Of a stretch of 64,000 nt of DNA, positions 27,813 through 36,696 are shown one piece after another. The DNA is from an uncultured Alphaproteobacteria bacterium (GTDB lineage Bacteria > Pseudomonadota > Alphaproteobacteria > RF32 > CAG-239), in contig CALXWE010000005.1 of the NCBI GenBank assembly GCA_944392295.1, forward strand, positions 62,001 through 126,000. Reading direction: 5' to 3'. The translations under genes were made by a program, and so were the position numbers. The notes under the pieces are model-generated. The model was not told the DNA's origin. It saw nothing but the letters and a program-made list of their open reading frames with translations, and made no database searches. Within the stretch, counting starts at the first letter, position 1. Every line of letters begins with the position of its first letter.

Positions 27813-28298
27813 TTACAAATTTAACGCATTTCCGTTCAAATAGATAATTCCAAAGTTCATATATGCGGCAAACAAAAGCCAAATAAGGTACGGATACTGC
27901 ATATAAGCGGCGGTTTTACTGTAAACGGCAAATTCTTTAATCATTAAATAAACGGTGATTATCATTAAAATGATTACGATTCCCGCATATGCAAAATAAG
28001 CCTGATAAAAGAATGCCCACGACCAAATAACCTGTAAAACGAGTTGTCCTAAAAATAAGGCGGCGGCTCGTTTAATTTTGGCAAACGGAACCGTTTTTAA
28101 GATAATGTAATAAGATATAATCATCAAGGCATATAAAATCGGCCAAACAATCGGAAACACCTGATTGGGCGGGGTTAAAGCAGGTTTTTGTAAGGCTCCG
28201 TAAAAAGTATCGACCCCGTATCTTGAAAATATTGAACAAAAATAGGCGGCAAGTCCGACAATAAAAAAGCTCCAAATAAATTTAATTACAGATTTCAT
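27813..28298 (-). CDS. tspO: TspO/MBR family membrane protein
   Basis: A 161-residue, five-helix protein from ATG 28298 with SD AAAGGAGA; the longer open frame would overlap the opposite gene at 28435 and is rejected. ALQKPALTPPNQVFPIVWPI and WLLFAAYMNFGIIYLN are the N- and C-terminal signatures of TspO. Members bind porphyrins or cholesterol-like ligands and affect tetrapyrrole and stress responses. It diverges from the RNase J-like gene. Confidence 0.9.
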   Translation of the reverse strand: MKSVIKFIWSFFIVGLAAYFCSIFSRYGVDTFYGALQKPALTPPNQVFPIVWPILYALMIISYYIILKTVPFAKIKRAAALFLGQLVLQVIWSWAFFYQAYFAYAGIVIILMIITVYLMIKEFAVYSKTAAYMQYPYLIWLLFAAYMNFGIIYLNGNALNL

Positions 28299-28434
28299 AA
28301 CGGCTCTCCTTTGCTGAAAATTTACAAAAGATATAATCACGTCGGTAAAAAAATCAATATTTGACATAATAAATTGTTGCTTTTTGTCAAAAAAGTTGTA
28401 TATTGGAAACAACTTGTAATAAGGGGATAAAAAT

Positions 28435-30240
28435 ATGCAAAAACCACAAACTCTTTTAAAATTCATCGGCGGTGTTAACAAAGACAGAATAGGTGGTAAC
28501 TGTTCAGTTATTGAGCACACGGACGGACAAGGCAAAACCACCAGAGTTATGTTTGATTTAGGAAGTATGTTTACGCCGGCAGAGTCGGGTTTTGTGGCGG
28601 CATACCCCAATGTGGACGAATATTTTGACCGAATTGATTTAAAAACCAAAGAAGAGATTAAAGCCTTAAAGCCGGTTGAAGCTTTATTTTTGACTCATGC
28701 GCATGAAGATCATGTCGGAGCGTTGATTAATTACGTTAAAATGGGTTACAAACTTCCCCCGATAAAAGCCGGAGGCTTTACGCGTAACTTTATACGTCTG
28801 GCATTTGCCAAAGAGGGGATGAGTGTTCCCGAAATTGATAAGATAAAAGCGGGTGACATTATAAAATTTGGCGATTCTGTGGAAGTCGAAGCTGTAGATG
28901 TTAGTCACAGCATTGTAGATTCAATAGGTTTTCATACCTTAACGTATGTAGACGGTAAGCCTTATGCTGCCGTTATGAATAACGGCGATTTTTTAACCGA
29001 GGAAAATATGCCTGTCGGTAATTCATTTAACGCGGAACAATATCTTGATGTTTTCAAACGCAAATCGGCGCCGACAAATATTGTTTGCTTAGATTCTACT
29101 TCGACAACGCCGAGCAGTAAAGAGCGGATAGGTTTTGAACAGGCTGTAGATAATACTTATCAAGTAGTAAAAGACAATTTGGATAGAAACTTAATAATAT
29201 CGCCGGTAATTTCGCGTAGCGTGCAAAATATTGCCATTGACGTAGAAACGGCGCGTAAGTTAGGTACCAAAATCTTTTTAGACGGCAAATGGCTGCAAAC
29301 TGTAAGAGATGCCATGATGTTAACCGGCTACAAAGATTTTGATGACGTTTTATACAAAGGCAATATACAAGGTTATTTGTCAGATAAAAAGATTTATCCC
29401 AAGTACATAGTATGCACGGGAGCTTTCGCGCAAGGACTTGAAGATTATCAAAACAATGTGGGTATGACTGCATATTCGCCGATAGCCATGTCTTCGGCGG
29501 TAAAGATGGCCCTTGACTTGCATCCCTATGTTAAAATCGGTCGTAACACGTTGGTACTGGCGCGTCAGCGCATTATTAACGAAATAAACGGCAACAGCGG
29601 ACCGAAAATGTTACAGCTTATGGCAGCGCAGGGAGCTGAGGTGGTTGTAACCCCGGGTGAGAAAAAAGTAGGCGGTTTTAGAGAAGTCCGTATGCAAGAT
29701 TCTGGGCATGCCAATGCCAAAGCCATGGAAAAATTAATGAGCGATGTAAAAAAAGTTGTTCCTGATATTATTGCCATACCGATACACGGAAACCCCGAGC
29801 AATGCGAAAACACCAAAAAAATTATGGATAAAGTCGGAGTTAAGACCCATATTACTGAAAATAACGAAAGCTTGATTTTAGGCAACGGTAGAGTCGAGAA
29901 TGTGCCGGATAAGATTACACCCATGAGTTGGTATGCATTTAAACTTGTTATGCCGGATCCGTATGGTAACAAAGACGTTCCGCTTGATGGTATGACTGAA
30001 TTTTGGGAGGTAACGGAAAATTATGAGCCTATACGTAAGTTGGCAGAAATTTCTAATGCTCCCAAGAGTGCCCCCAGAGCCAAATACAGTTTATGTAATA
30101 AGATAGAGGACGCAGAGAATTTGCCGTATCGTGAAAAAATGCGTAAAACATCAAAAGCTAAGAGCCCCAAAAAAGCTAAAGCTATCAAAGAAAACCTTCG
30201 TTATAATTTAAATAAGAGATTTTCCAAAGGTGGAAGATAG
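28435..30240 (+). CDS. RNase J-like metallo-beta-lactamase/beta-CASP ribonuclease
   Basis: A 601-residue protein, SD AAGGGG. THAHEDHVGA (87-96) is the Zn motif 2 of beta-lactamase-fold nucleases; CTGAFAQG, QDSGHANAKA and PIHGNPEQ are beta-CASP motifs B and C-like. RNase J enzymes degrade and process mRNA and rRNA by endo- and 5' exonucleolysis. The motifs are more divergent than in standard RNase J, and a Lys-rich basic C-terminus follows about residue 560, which may bind RNA. It may be a paralogue. Confidence 0.82.
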   Translation: MQKPQTLLKFIGGVNKDRIGGNCSVIEHTDGQGKTTRVMFDLGSMFTPAESGFVAAYPNVDEYFDRIDLKTKEEIKALKPVEALFLTHAHEDHVGALINYVKMGYKLPPIKAGGFTRNFIRLAFAKEGMSVPEIDKIKAGDIIKFGDSVEVEAVDVSHSIVDSIGFHTLTYVDGKPYAAVMNNGDFLTEENMPVGNSFNAEQYLDVFKRKSAPTNIVCLDSTSTTPSSKERIGFEQAVDNTYQVVKDNLDRNLIISPVISRSVQNIAIDVETARKLGTKIFLDGKWLQTVRDAMMLTGYKDFDDVLYKGNIQGYLSDKKIYPKYIVCTGAFAQGLEDYQNNVGMTAYSPIAMSSAVKMALDLHPYVKIGRNTLVLARQRIINEINGNSGPKMLQLMAAQGAEVVVTPGEKKVGGFREVRMQDSGHANAKAMEKLMSDVKKVVPDIIAIPIHGNPEQCENTKKIMDKVGVKTHITENNESLILGNGRVENVPDKITPMSWYAFKLVMPDPYGNKDVPLDGMTEFWEVTENYEPIRKLAEISNAPKSAPRAKYSLCNKIEDAENLPYREKMRKTSKAKSPKKAKAIKENLRYNLNKRFSKGGR

Positions 30241-30282
30241 ATAATTTTTTATAACAGTGCTATTGTTGCCGGTGTTTTGTAA

Positions 30283-30311
30283 TTGACACTACAAACTACG
30301 GGTGGTATTGG
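30283..30311 (+). promoter_or_regulatory. Probable promoter for map-radC
   Basis: TTGACA and TATTGG are spaced by 17 bp just after the nuclease stop. Its position supports the later TTG start for map. Confidence 0.4.
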
Positions 30312-30339
30312 TATTAAAAAAAGAAAGAAGGTAAAAAAA

Positions 30340-31143
30340 TTGATAGTCAAAAAGAACGGTATAAAAATTTACGAAAAGGCCGATTTTGAAGGTATGCGCA
30401 AAGCAGGCAAACTTGCGGCCGAATGTTTGGATTATATAACGCCATTTGTTAAAGTTGGTGTCAGCACCGGAGAATTGGACGATTTGTGTCGTAATTTTAT
30501 TGTCGAACACAATGCCATACCGGCATGTTTGGGTTATCACGGATATCCTAAAACGATATGTACTTCAATCAATCATGTAATTTGCCATGGTATTCCTGAT
30601 TATGAGCGAAAGTTAGCCGAAGGAGATATCGTAAACATTGATGTAACGGTAATTTTAGATGGATGGTATGGCGATACAAGCCGAATGTATTATGCCGGCA
30701 AGCCGAAATTAAAAGCCACACGTTTATGTGATGTAACTTATGAATGTTTGATGAGAGGTATTGACGTTGTTCGCCCCGGAGCTCATTTTGGGGATATAGG
30801 AGCCGTAATTGAAGAGTATGCGCATAAATACGGATATTCGGTAGTTGATATGTTTTGCGGGCATGGTTTGGGTAGAGTTTTTCATGATGAGCCCAATGTA
30901 ATGCATTGCGGCATAAAAGGAACTGGTCCGGTTATTGAAGAGGGTATGTTCTTTACCATAGAGCCGATGATAAACATTGGTAAAAAAGAAGGAACTATTT
31001 TACCAAACGGTTGGACGGCAGTTACCAAAGACAGAAGTTTATCAGCGCAGTTTGAGCACTCTTTAGGTGTTACCAAAGACGGCTGTGAAGTGTTTACTTA
31101 TTCATTAAAAGGCTTAGATAAACCACCGTATAAAGTAGACTAG
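30340..31143 (+). CDS. map: Methionine aminopeptidase, type I
   Basis: A 267-residue enzyme. No ATG is available near the N-terminus, so TTG 30340 with an AAGAAGG SD is preferred; the earlier in-frame TTG at 30283 coincides with a promoter. Metal ligands are present: Asp in NIDVTVILDG and GDTSRM, His in CGHGLG, Glu in FTIEPMI and AQFEHSLGV. It removes the initiator Met from nascent proteins. radC follows 2 bp downstream. Confidence 0.95.
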   Translation: MIVKKNGIKIYEKADFEGMRKAGKLAAECLDYITPFVKVGVSTGELDDLCRNFIVEHNAIPACLGYHGYPKTICTSINHVICHGIPDYERKLAEGDIVNIDVTVILDGWYGDTSRMYYAGKPKLKATRLCDVTYECLMRGIDVVRPGAHFGDIGAVIEEYAHKYGYSVVDMFCGHGLGRVFHDEPNVMHCGIKGTGPVIEEGMFFTIEPMINIGKKEGTILPNGWTAVTKDRSLSAQFEHSLGVTKDGCEVFTYSLKGLDKPPYKVD

Positions 31144-31145
31144 TT

Positions 31146-31862
31146 ATGACAAAGAGTGCAGAACTTTCGAATAAGGCAACAGATAAGCCGCACTATATTG
31201 GGCATCGTCAGCGTTTACGTGAACGTTTTTTAAAAGACGAAGGTCGCAGTATGGCAGATTATGAACTGTTGGAATTTTTATTAACTTTGGCAATTCCGAG
31301 GCGCGATGTTAAAGAGCTAGCCAAAGGGTTGATTAAAGAGTTTGGAAGTTTTGCCAAAGTTTTGAGTGCCCCGCAAAATCAATTAGCCGAGTATGGTTTG
31401 TCGCAAACAACCATTGCGGCCTTGAAAGTAATTAAAGCAGCTGCAACCAAGATGTCTTGGCAAGAGCTGGCGGGTAAAGATGAGCCGATTATCAGTAACT
31501 TTGATTACATGGTAGAATATTGTCGTATGGCAATAGGCTATTCAGACATTGAGGAGTTTAGAGTTTTATTTTTAAATGCTAATTTAAAAATAATAAAAGA
31601 AGAGGTAATGCAAAGGGGAACTGTAAACAACGTTGCGGTACATCCGCGAGAAGTTGTAAAAGCTGCATTAGAAAACGGAGCAATGTCGGTTATTTTATTT
31701 CACAATCACCCTGGTGGTAATCCCAAGCCGTCTAGGAATGATATAGAAATAACCAAGCAGATAGCGGAAGCTTTAAATCCGTTAGGGATAAAATTACAAG
31801 ACCATATTATAATAACCAATGACAATCATTTCAGTTTTCGTGAGAATGGATTGTTAAAATAG
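31146..31862 (+). CDS. radC: RadC-like JAB1/MPN metalloprotein
   Basis: A 238-residue protein. Residues 15-95 form the UPF0758 helix-hairpin-helix part (HRQRLRERFLKDEGRS; DYELLEFLLTLAIPRRDVK). The C-terminal JAMM domain has RGTVNNVAVHPREVVKAAL and HNHPGGNPKPSRND, a complete H-x-H-x7-S-x2-D zinc site. The family was historically linked to DNA repair but its function is unclear. Transcribed with map. Confidence 0.93.
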   Translation: MTKSAELSNKATDKPHYIGHRQRLRERFLKDEGRSMADYELLEFLLTLAIPRRDVKELAKGLIKEFGSFAKVLSAPQNQLAEYGLSQTTIAALKVIKAAATKMSWQELAGKDEPIISNFDYMVEYCRMAIGYSDIEEFRVLFLNANLKIIKEEVMQRGTVNNVAVHPREVVKAALENGAMSVILFHNHPGGNPKPSRNDIEITKQIAEALNPLGIKLQDHIIITNDNHFSFRENGLLK

Positions 31863-31919
31863 TTATAAAAAAAGCTTGCAATAAAAAATAAAATGTGTAT
31901 TTTTTAAGCATTGCCGGTT

Positions 31920-31986
31920 GTTGAGCAAAGGAAGCTTTGCGAAACTTACGAAGCAAGACAAGATGCCGAAGGCAGCTTGCGACCAA
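31920..31986. other. Two-hairpin GC-rich element, candidate structured RNA
   Basis: GCAAAG-GAAG-CTTTGC (31925-31940) is a perfect hairpin with a 4-nt loop. A second follows: GCAAG (31953-57) pairs with CTTGC (31976-80) around an inner TGCC-GAA-GGCA stem. The stretch is clearly GC-richer than its surroundings and lies 39 bp upstream of tRNA-Pro. No known RNA class recognised. Confidence 0.4.
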
Positions 31987-32024
31987 TGAGGGAAGATATT
32001 ATTGTGATGGAAAGTAAAGAATAA

Positions 32025-32101
32025 CGGGACATAGCTCAGCCTGGTAGAGCGCTTGCTTTGGGAGCAAGATGCCGATGGTTCAAATCCGTCTGTCCCGACC
32101 A
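32025..32101 (+). tRNA. tRNA-Pro (anticodon UGG)
   Basis: Acceptor CGGGACA pairs with TGTCCCG, then encoded ACCA. The anticodon stem CTTGC/GCAAG closes the loop TTTGGGA, anticodon TGG. The T arm holds GATGGTTCAAATCCGTC. Length 77 nt with CCA; a strong terminator follows directly. Confidence 0.97.
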
Positions 32102-32102
32102 A

Positions 32103-32130
32103 AACCCCGCCATTTTGTATGGCGGGGTTA
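32103..32130 (+). terminator. tRNA-Pro terminator
   Basis: AACCCCGCCAT pairs with ATGGCGGGGTT. Confidence 0.85.
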
Positions 32131-32196
32131 ACATTTTGTAAAAGTAATAACAAACAAATAATATAGTATATAGTCAAATAAAAAGACGGAATTTTT

Positions 32197-33348
32197 CTAA
32201 TTAAGTTTGTTGGATACGTAAAAAAGATAAAGAGTTCCAATCATCATAATTATGGGAACTATATCTTGAGAGCCAAATATATCAGCACAAAAGCCCATAA
32301 AAGGTAAAAAAATTACAGCTCCGGATAGTCCGGTAATCATCAACGCAGATATTTCATTGGTCTGTTTGGGGCGATATAAAAGCGCTTGGGAAAGGATAAT
32401 TGAAAAAATATTAGCAACACTTAGTCCAATAAAGGCAATGCAAGTATATAGCGGCAATTCATTATTAAACAAACACAAACCGATTAAAGCGGTAATAATT
32501 ATAATTAAGCAGGTTGTAAAAAATTTTTTCATAGAACAAAACGCTAGAACAAAGGTTCCTATAAAACAGCCTATAATGCGGAACAAAAAGTAGAAACTCG
32601 TTATATGTCCGGCTTCCTCAAACCCTATATCAAGTTTATCCATGATTATACGAGGGGCGGATACGTTAGTACCTGAATTAATCCCAACATAACAAACAAT
32701 AGCAATAAAATACATAAATATCTGTTTATCTGTAAGCAAATATATAATATCTTTAAAATTACACTGTTTGTTATTAATTTTTTCATGAGGAATTTTAATT
32801 AGCCACAAACTAGTTATAGCTATAAAGGCTTCTATGGCAAATACAACAAACAATAGTCTCCAATTGTCGAAATATAAAGATCCCCAGATGGCTATAATGG
32901 GAGCAATGAAAGATGATATAGACTTTAAAAATTGCCCCAAAGTTAATATTGGGGCAATTGTTTTATGACCAATAATATTAGAAACCAAAGGATTTACAGA
33001 TACCTGCATAAGAGTATTACCTATACCAATAAAAGAAAAAGAAATGATAATAGAAATAAGGTTATAATGTATAATAGGAAGCGTTAATCCGATTAATGTA
33101 AAAAACAAACTCAAAATAACCGTATTTTTCCGCCCTATTTTATTCATTATAATTCCACTAGGTGGCGCACAAACCAAGAACCAGATAAATACCATAGAAG
33201 CACAGAGATTAGCGGTATAATTAGATAGTTGAAAATCAACTTTAACATAATTACCCGCAACCCCGACCAAATCAACAAATCCGGTCGCAAGAAAAGTTAA
33301 CATAATTGGTATAAGCTGCAGATACGTGAGAAAGTATTTACTCGCCAT
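32197..33348 (-). CDS. MFS permease, 12-TM type
   Basis: A 383-residue hydrophobic protein with about 12 membrane helices. NKIGRKNT between helices 2 and 3 is the MFS motif A region (G-x-x-x-D/E-R-x-G type), and an intracellular loop of 20-30 residues divides the halves (IPHEKINNKQCNFKD). The shape is closest to sugar/FucP-like or nitrate-type MFS; the substrate is not readable. SD AAGAAGGG before ATG 33348, which overlaps the upstream gene by 11 bp. Strongly AT-biased codons compared with neighbours. Confidence 0.82.
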   Translation of the reverse strand: MASKYFLTYLQLIPIMLTFLATGFVDLVGVAGNYVKVDFQLSNYTANLCASMVFIWFLVCAPPSGIIMNKIGRKNTVILSLFFTLIGLTLPIIHYNLISIIISFSFIGIGNTLMQVSVNPLVSNIIGHKTIAPILTLGQFLKSISSFIAPIIAIWGSLYFDNWRLLFVVFAIEAFIAITSLWLIKIPHEKINNKQCNFKDIIYLLTDKQIFMYFIAIVCYVGINSGTNVSAPRIIMDKLDIGFEEAGHITSFYFLFRIIGCFIGTFVLAFCSMKKFFTTCLIIIITALIGLCLFNNELPLYTCIAFIGLSVANIFSIILSQALLYRPKQTNEISALMITGLSGAVIFLPFMGFCADIFGSQDIVPIIMMIGTLYLFYVSNKLN

Positions 33349-33868
33349 ACTGGCCCTTCTTATTGTAAAAATTCAGAGCTTCTTCCAGTGATATATCAAT
33401 TTTTTGACCCATGTTGTGTTCAAATCTTTCCAATCTGCCGATGAACTCATAATTGCTTATCTTTTCGCCTCCGTGATAAGCAGCTCCGTCGCGAACAACA
33501 AATGTATTGTTGCTACCTAAGAACTCAATTTGCTTTCCGCTGGCGGTATTATATTCCGTTATGCTGGCATATTTATTTGCATAAGTAGTTGACGATAATT
33601 TATTTTCGCCGGACATACCGCTATCCTCTGTTTTTTCAACGCCCGGTAAATTTTTAAAAGTCTCTATAACATCATGCATTTTTTTCTGCGCAGCATCATA
33701 AGTAACCTCAGTAGCCTGCTTTGCAGCATCATCTTTGTGTATATCAGCTGCTTGTGCTCCAGCATCAAAACCACCTGCAGAAACCCCCAAAATGGCAGCG
33801 GTCAGTGTTGCAATACGTTCTCCAAGACGTTTTCTCTTCTCTTTCGCTTCTTCTGATTCTTTTGACAT
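33338..33868 (-). CDS. Unknown protein, 176 aa, coupled to MFS gene
   Basis: A charged N-terminus (MSKESEEAKEKRKRLGER) precedes a short Ala/Gly-rich hydrophobic stretch (TLTAAILGVSAGGFDAGAQA) that may be a signal-like or membrane-inserting segment, then a soluble domain with FLGSNNTFVVRDGAAYHGG. SD AAAGGAT before ATG 33868. Overlap with the MFS start suggests co-translation. A TTGAAC-N17-TATACA promoter is plausible at 33906-33934. Not recognised. Confidence 0.6.
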   Translation of the reverse strand: MSKESEEAKEKRKRLGERIATLTAAILGVSAGGFDAGAQAADIHKDDAAKQATEVTYDAAQKKMHDVIETFKNLPGVEKTEDSGMSGENKLSSTTYANKYASITEYNTASGKQIEFLGSNNTFVVRDGAAYHGGEKISNYEFIGRLERFEHNMGQKIDISLEEALNFYNKKGQYGE

Positions 33869-34121
33869 CGTAAATCCTTTCAGTTAATGCACCTCATATA
33901 CCTATTGTATAACACAATTTAAAAAACAGTTCAACTATTTTGTCAATATCTTTTAAAAAACTGTCTGAAAAACAATCGCAGGTCAGATTATGTTATATAA
34001 AAGTATAGATTTTATTAATGATTATCAACCAGATGCTAAAATATAAGCCTTATAAAATCGACAAATATTTTTTAATAGCCTCAAAGGGTTATGATTGGTA
34101 AATATTCCGCCAAAGCGAGTT

Positions 34122-34370
34122 TTATTTCTTTTTTCTGCGGAAATTAAATACCGACTGCGGATATGTCCAAAAAGAGATACTCACGTCTTCAATATTAAGC
34201 TCTTTACATATACCCAAACGATGATGCCCTTGTAACAATTGGTCTTTATATCCCCAGTGCCGATTGAGTCCCACAAACATCGGATACTTCATATCATAGC
34301 CGTTTTTTAAAGAATTGTATAATTCATCAAAACGTTTTTTGCATTGTTTTAGTCCTGTAGGCTTGTTTTT
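34122..34370 (-). pseudogene. Remnant of a ParB/Srx-like nuclease-domain gene
   Basis: An 82-codon open stretch without a plausible start: an in-frame stop stands directly upstream (34371-34373) and the first ATG is at codon 27. The peptide contains NSLKNGYDMKYPMFVGLNRH and LQGHHRLGICKELNIEDV, like the D/Q-G-x-H-R-x-x-A-x-x-x-L segment of ParB-like domains in cell-surface/LPS loci. It looks like the 3' part of a gene that lost its 5' end. Alternatively a 56-residue protein from ATG 34292. Confidence 0.55.
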
Positions 34371-34376
34371 TCAAAA

Positions 34377-34408
34377 TGCAACTATAGTTACAGTGTAATT
34401 ATAATTAC
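34377..34408 (+). promoter_or_regulatory. Promoter with twin palindromic operators for XRE gene
   Basis: GTAATTATAATTAC (34395-34408) is a perfect palindrome that includes TATAAT (34400-34405). A near copy, GCAACTATAGTTAC (34378-34391), is 17 bp upstream centre to centre. Binding here would block the promoter of the regulator at 34445, so autorepression is inferred. Confidence 0.6.
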
Positions 34409-34444
34409 ATTTAAATATATAAAGTCAACAGTTAAAAACAAACT

Positions 34445-34696
34445 ATGATACGAAATGATGCAGAAATATTAACCCAAAAAGTTGTGGCTATTTTAGAACA
34501 AGAAAGAGTTAGCCGCTGCATTACCAAACTGCAAATTTCCAAAGAAACGGGCTTAAGCCGCACGGCGTATACTTTAATTGTTGATAACAAAAACAGCCCG
34601 ACTTTGCGAACTTTGTTTATGATAGCCGGAGCGTTGCAAACAGATTTAAAAGAGGTAATAGCTAAGGCAGAAAAAGAAACAAAGACGTTAAAATAA
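34445..34696 (+). CDS. XRE-family helix-turn-helix regulator
   Basis: An 83-residue protein with one HTH: ITKLQISKETGLSRTAYTLI at about residues 26-45, then NKNSPTLRTLFMIAGALQTD, the classical XRE helix 4-5 pattern. No SD; the leader is A-rich. Two palindromes at the promoter suggest autoregulation. It lies beside a gene remnant, consistent with an accessory patch; no toxin or antitoxin partner is visible. Confidence 0.8.
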   Translation: MIRNDAEILTQKVVAILEQERVSRCITKLQISKETGLSRTAYTLIVDNKNSPTLRTLFMIAGALQTDLKEVIAKAEKETKTLK

Positions 34697-34735
34697 ATCC
34701 CCTAATCTTGTTAAAGAGCAGGGGATTTATTTTTT
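34691..34735. terminator. bidirectional hairpin terminator
   Basis: AAATAAATCCCCT pairs with AGGGGATTTATTT; between the XRE gene and ftsH. Confidence 0.85.
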
Positions 34736-34751
34736 AAGATAAGTTTTCAAA

Positions 34752-36617
34752 CTACACTTCGGGAACTGAAGCCTTGGTGCGCTTTTCTTCACTTACCGGC
34801 GATTCTTTAGCTTTGTTGATTTTTTTACCATCAAGCAAATCTTTAATTTCTTCGCCGGTTAAGGTTTCATACTCCATAAGAGCCTGGGCCAAGGTTTCCC
34901 AATCTTTAGTTTTTTCTTTCAAGATTTTGGTAGCCTGAGCATGCCCTTCTGTAACCAGTCTTTTAATTTCGGCATCAACCAAACGGGCGGTATCTTCGCT
35001 CATATTTTTATTTTGCGTAACCGAACGCCCTAAAAAGACTTCACCGGAGTTTTCCGAATATAAAACCGGTCCCAAAGTATCACTCATACCCCATTCGGTA
35101 ACCATAGAGCGAGCCAGATTGGTGGCAGCGGCAATATCGGAAGAAGCACCCGAAGTTACCGCATCATAACCGAATTTTAATTCTTCGGCGACGCGTCCGC
35201 CCATTAAAATCACCAAACGTGAGAGCATTTTGGCACGAGTATAAGAATACTGATCTTTTTCCGGCAGCTGCTGCACCATACCCAAAGCTCTTCCTCTGGG
35301 GATGATGGTAGCCTTATGAATCGGATCGGTTTCTTTAACATTAAGCGAGCAAATAGCGTGTCCGGCTTCATGGTAAGCGGTGAGCATTTTCTCTTTTTCA
35401 TCCATAGCCATGGATTTGCGTTCATTACCCATCAAAACCTTATCTTTTGCATCGTCAAAATCTTGAGCGGTAACCTTACGTTTGTTTTTACGAGCTGCCA
35501 AGAGGGCGGCTTCATTAACAAGGTTTGCTAAATCAGCGCCTGAAAATCCGGGTGTTCCGCGTGCTACAACCGCCAAATCAACATCTTTGGCAAGAGGCAC
35601 TTTACGAACATGAACTTTCAAGATTTCTTCACGACCTTTAATATCGGGGTTAGAAACGGTAACCTGTCTATCAAATCGTCCCGGACGCAGCAAAGCCGGA
35701 TCCAAAACATCAGGACGGTTGGTAGCGGCAATTAAAATAACATTTTCGTTATCGTCAAAGCCGTCCATTTCCACCAGCAGTTGGTTTAAGGTTTGTTCGC
35801 GTTCATCGTTACCGCCGCCCAAACCGGCACCACGATGCCGACCTACTGCATCAATTTCATCAATAAACAATAGGCAAGGGGCGTTCTTTTTGGCCTGAGC
35901 AAACATATCTCTTACTCTGGAAGCGCCGACACCGACAAACATTTCCACAAAGTCTGAACCTGAAATGGAAAAAAACGGTACGTCGGCTTCACCGGCAACG
36001 GCCTTAGCCAGCAAAGTTTTACCTGTTCCCGGAGGGCCTACAAGTAAAACTCCCTTGGGAATTCGTCCGCCCAAGCGCGAAAACTTTTGCGGATCTTTTA
36101 AGAAGTCAACCACTTCTTCAAGTTCTTGTTTCGATTCGTCAGCACCTGCCACATCGGCAAAAGTAACTTTTTTGTTATTTTCTACCAATCTGGCTCGTGA
36201 TTTTCCGAAACTTAAGGCTTTATTGTTGCCGGAGTTAGCCTGGCGCATAAAGAAAATCCAAACGCCAACCAATAGCAACATCGGGAACCAAGAAATAAAG
36301 ATTCCCCAAAAAGTGCTGCCAGATGTATCTATCGGTTTAGCAACAACTCTCACATCATTTTGACGCAAGGTTTCAATCATGGACGGATCGTTAGGTGCGT
36401 AAGTATAAAACTCACGTCCATCGGTCATTTTTCCGTAAACATCTGCGCCGGAAATGGTAACTTCGCTTATTTGCTTATTTTCGGCACTATTCATAAAGTC
36501 GGAAAAGGCCATATTTTCCATGCTTGCCCGACGCTGCGAATTGCCAAACGAACCCAACATCGGTACGACTATTAAAAATATTAAAGCCCAAATTAAAAAA
36601 TTTCTGCCAAGTTTCAT
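34752..36617 (-). CDS. ftsH: ATP-dependent zinc metalloprotease FtsH
   Basis: A 621-residue membrane protease. ATG 36617 with AAGGAA is preferred over a TTG six codons upstream. Two TM segments (about 5-25 and 103-123) enclose a periplasmic domain; the AAA domain has [18 protein letters not shown] and the [21 protein letters not shown]; the protease site is HEAGH. Degrades membrane proteins and regulators such as LpxC or sigma-32 in relatives. In many Alphaproteobacteria tilS precedes ftsH; here a methyltransferase gene does. Confidence 0.97.
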   Translation of the reverse strand: MKLGRNFLIWALIFLIVVPMLGSFGNSQRRASMENMAFSDFMNSAENKQISEVTISGADVYGKMTDGREFYTYAPNDPSMIETLRQNDVRVVAKPIDTSGSTFWGIFISWFPMLLLVGVWIFFMRQANSGNNKALSFGKSRARLVENNKKVTFADVAGADESKQELEEVVDFLKDPQKFSRLGGRIPKGVLLVGPPGTGKTLLAKAVAGEADVPFFSISGSDFVEMFVGVGASRVRDMFAQAKKNAPCLLFIDEIDAVGRHRGAGLGGGNDEREQTLNQLLVEMDGFDDNENVILIAATNRPDVLDPALLRPGRFDRQVTVSNPDIKGREEILKVHVRKVPLAKDVDLAVVARGTPGFSGADLANLVNEAALLAARKNKRKVTAQDFDDAKDKVLMGNERKSMAMDEKEKMLTAYHEAGHAICSLNVKETDPIHKATIIPRGRALGMVQQLPEKDQYSYTRAKMLSRLVILMGGRVAEELKFGYDAVTSGASSDIAAATNLARSMVTEWGMSDTLGPVLYSENSGEVFLGRSVTQNKNMSEDTARLVDAEIKRLVTEGHAQATKILKEKTKDWETLAQALMEYETLTGEEIKDLLDGKKINKAKESPVSEEKRTKASVPEV

Positions 36618-36696
36618 TAAAAAATTCCTTTTCAATTACAGCATATTTTCAATATATAGGGTGTTTAAGCTTAAAACTCAAGAGGATTAAAGCGGT

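Noticed and set aside
27813..28649. 278-codon version of tspO.
   Set aside because: It would overlap the RNase J-like gene by 215 bp; ATG 28298 has a strong SD and TspO length.
31863..32240. Antisense open frame of 125 codons across tRNA-Pro, containing GTDGFEPSASCSQSKRS.
   Set aside because: This peptide is the usual artefact of translating the complement of a tRNA gene; no start signal or family support.
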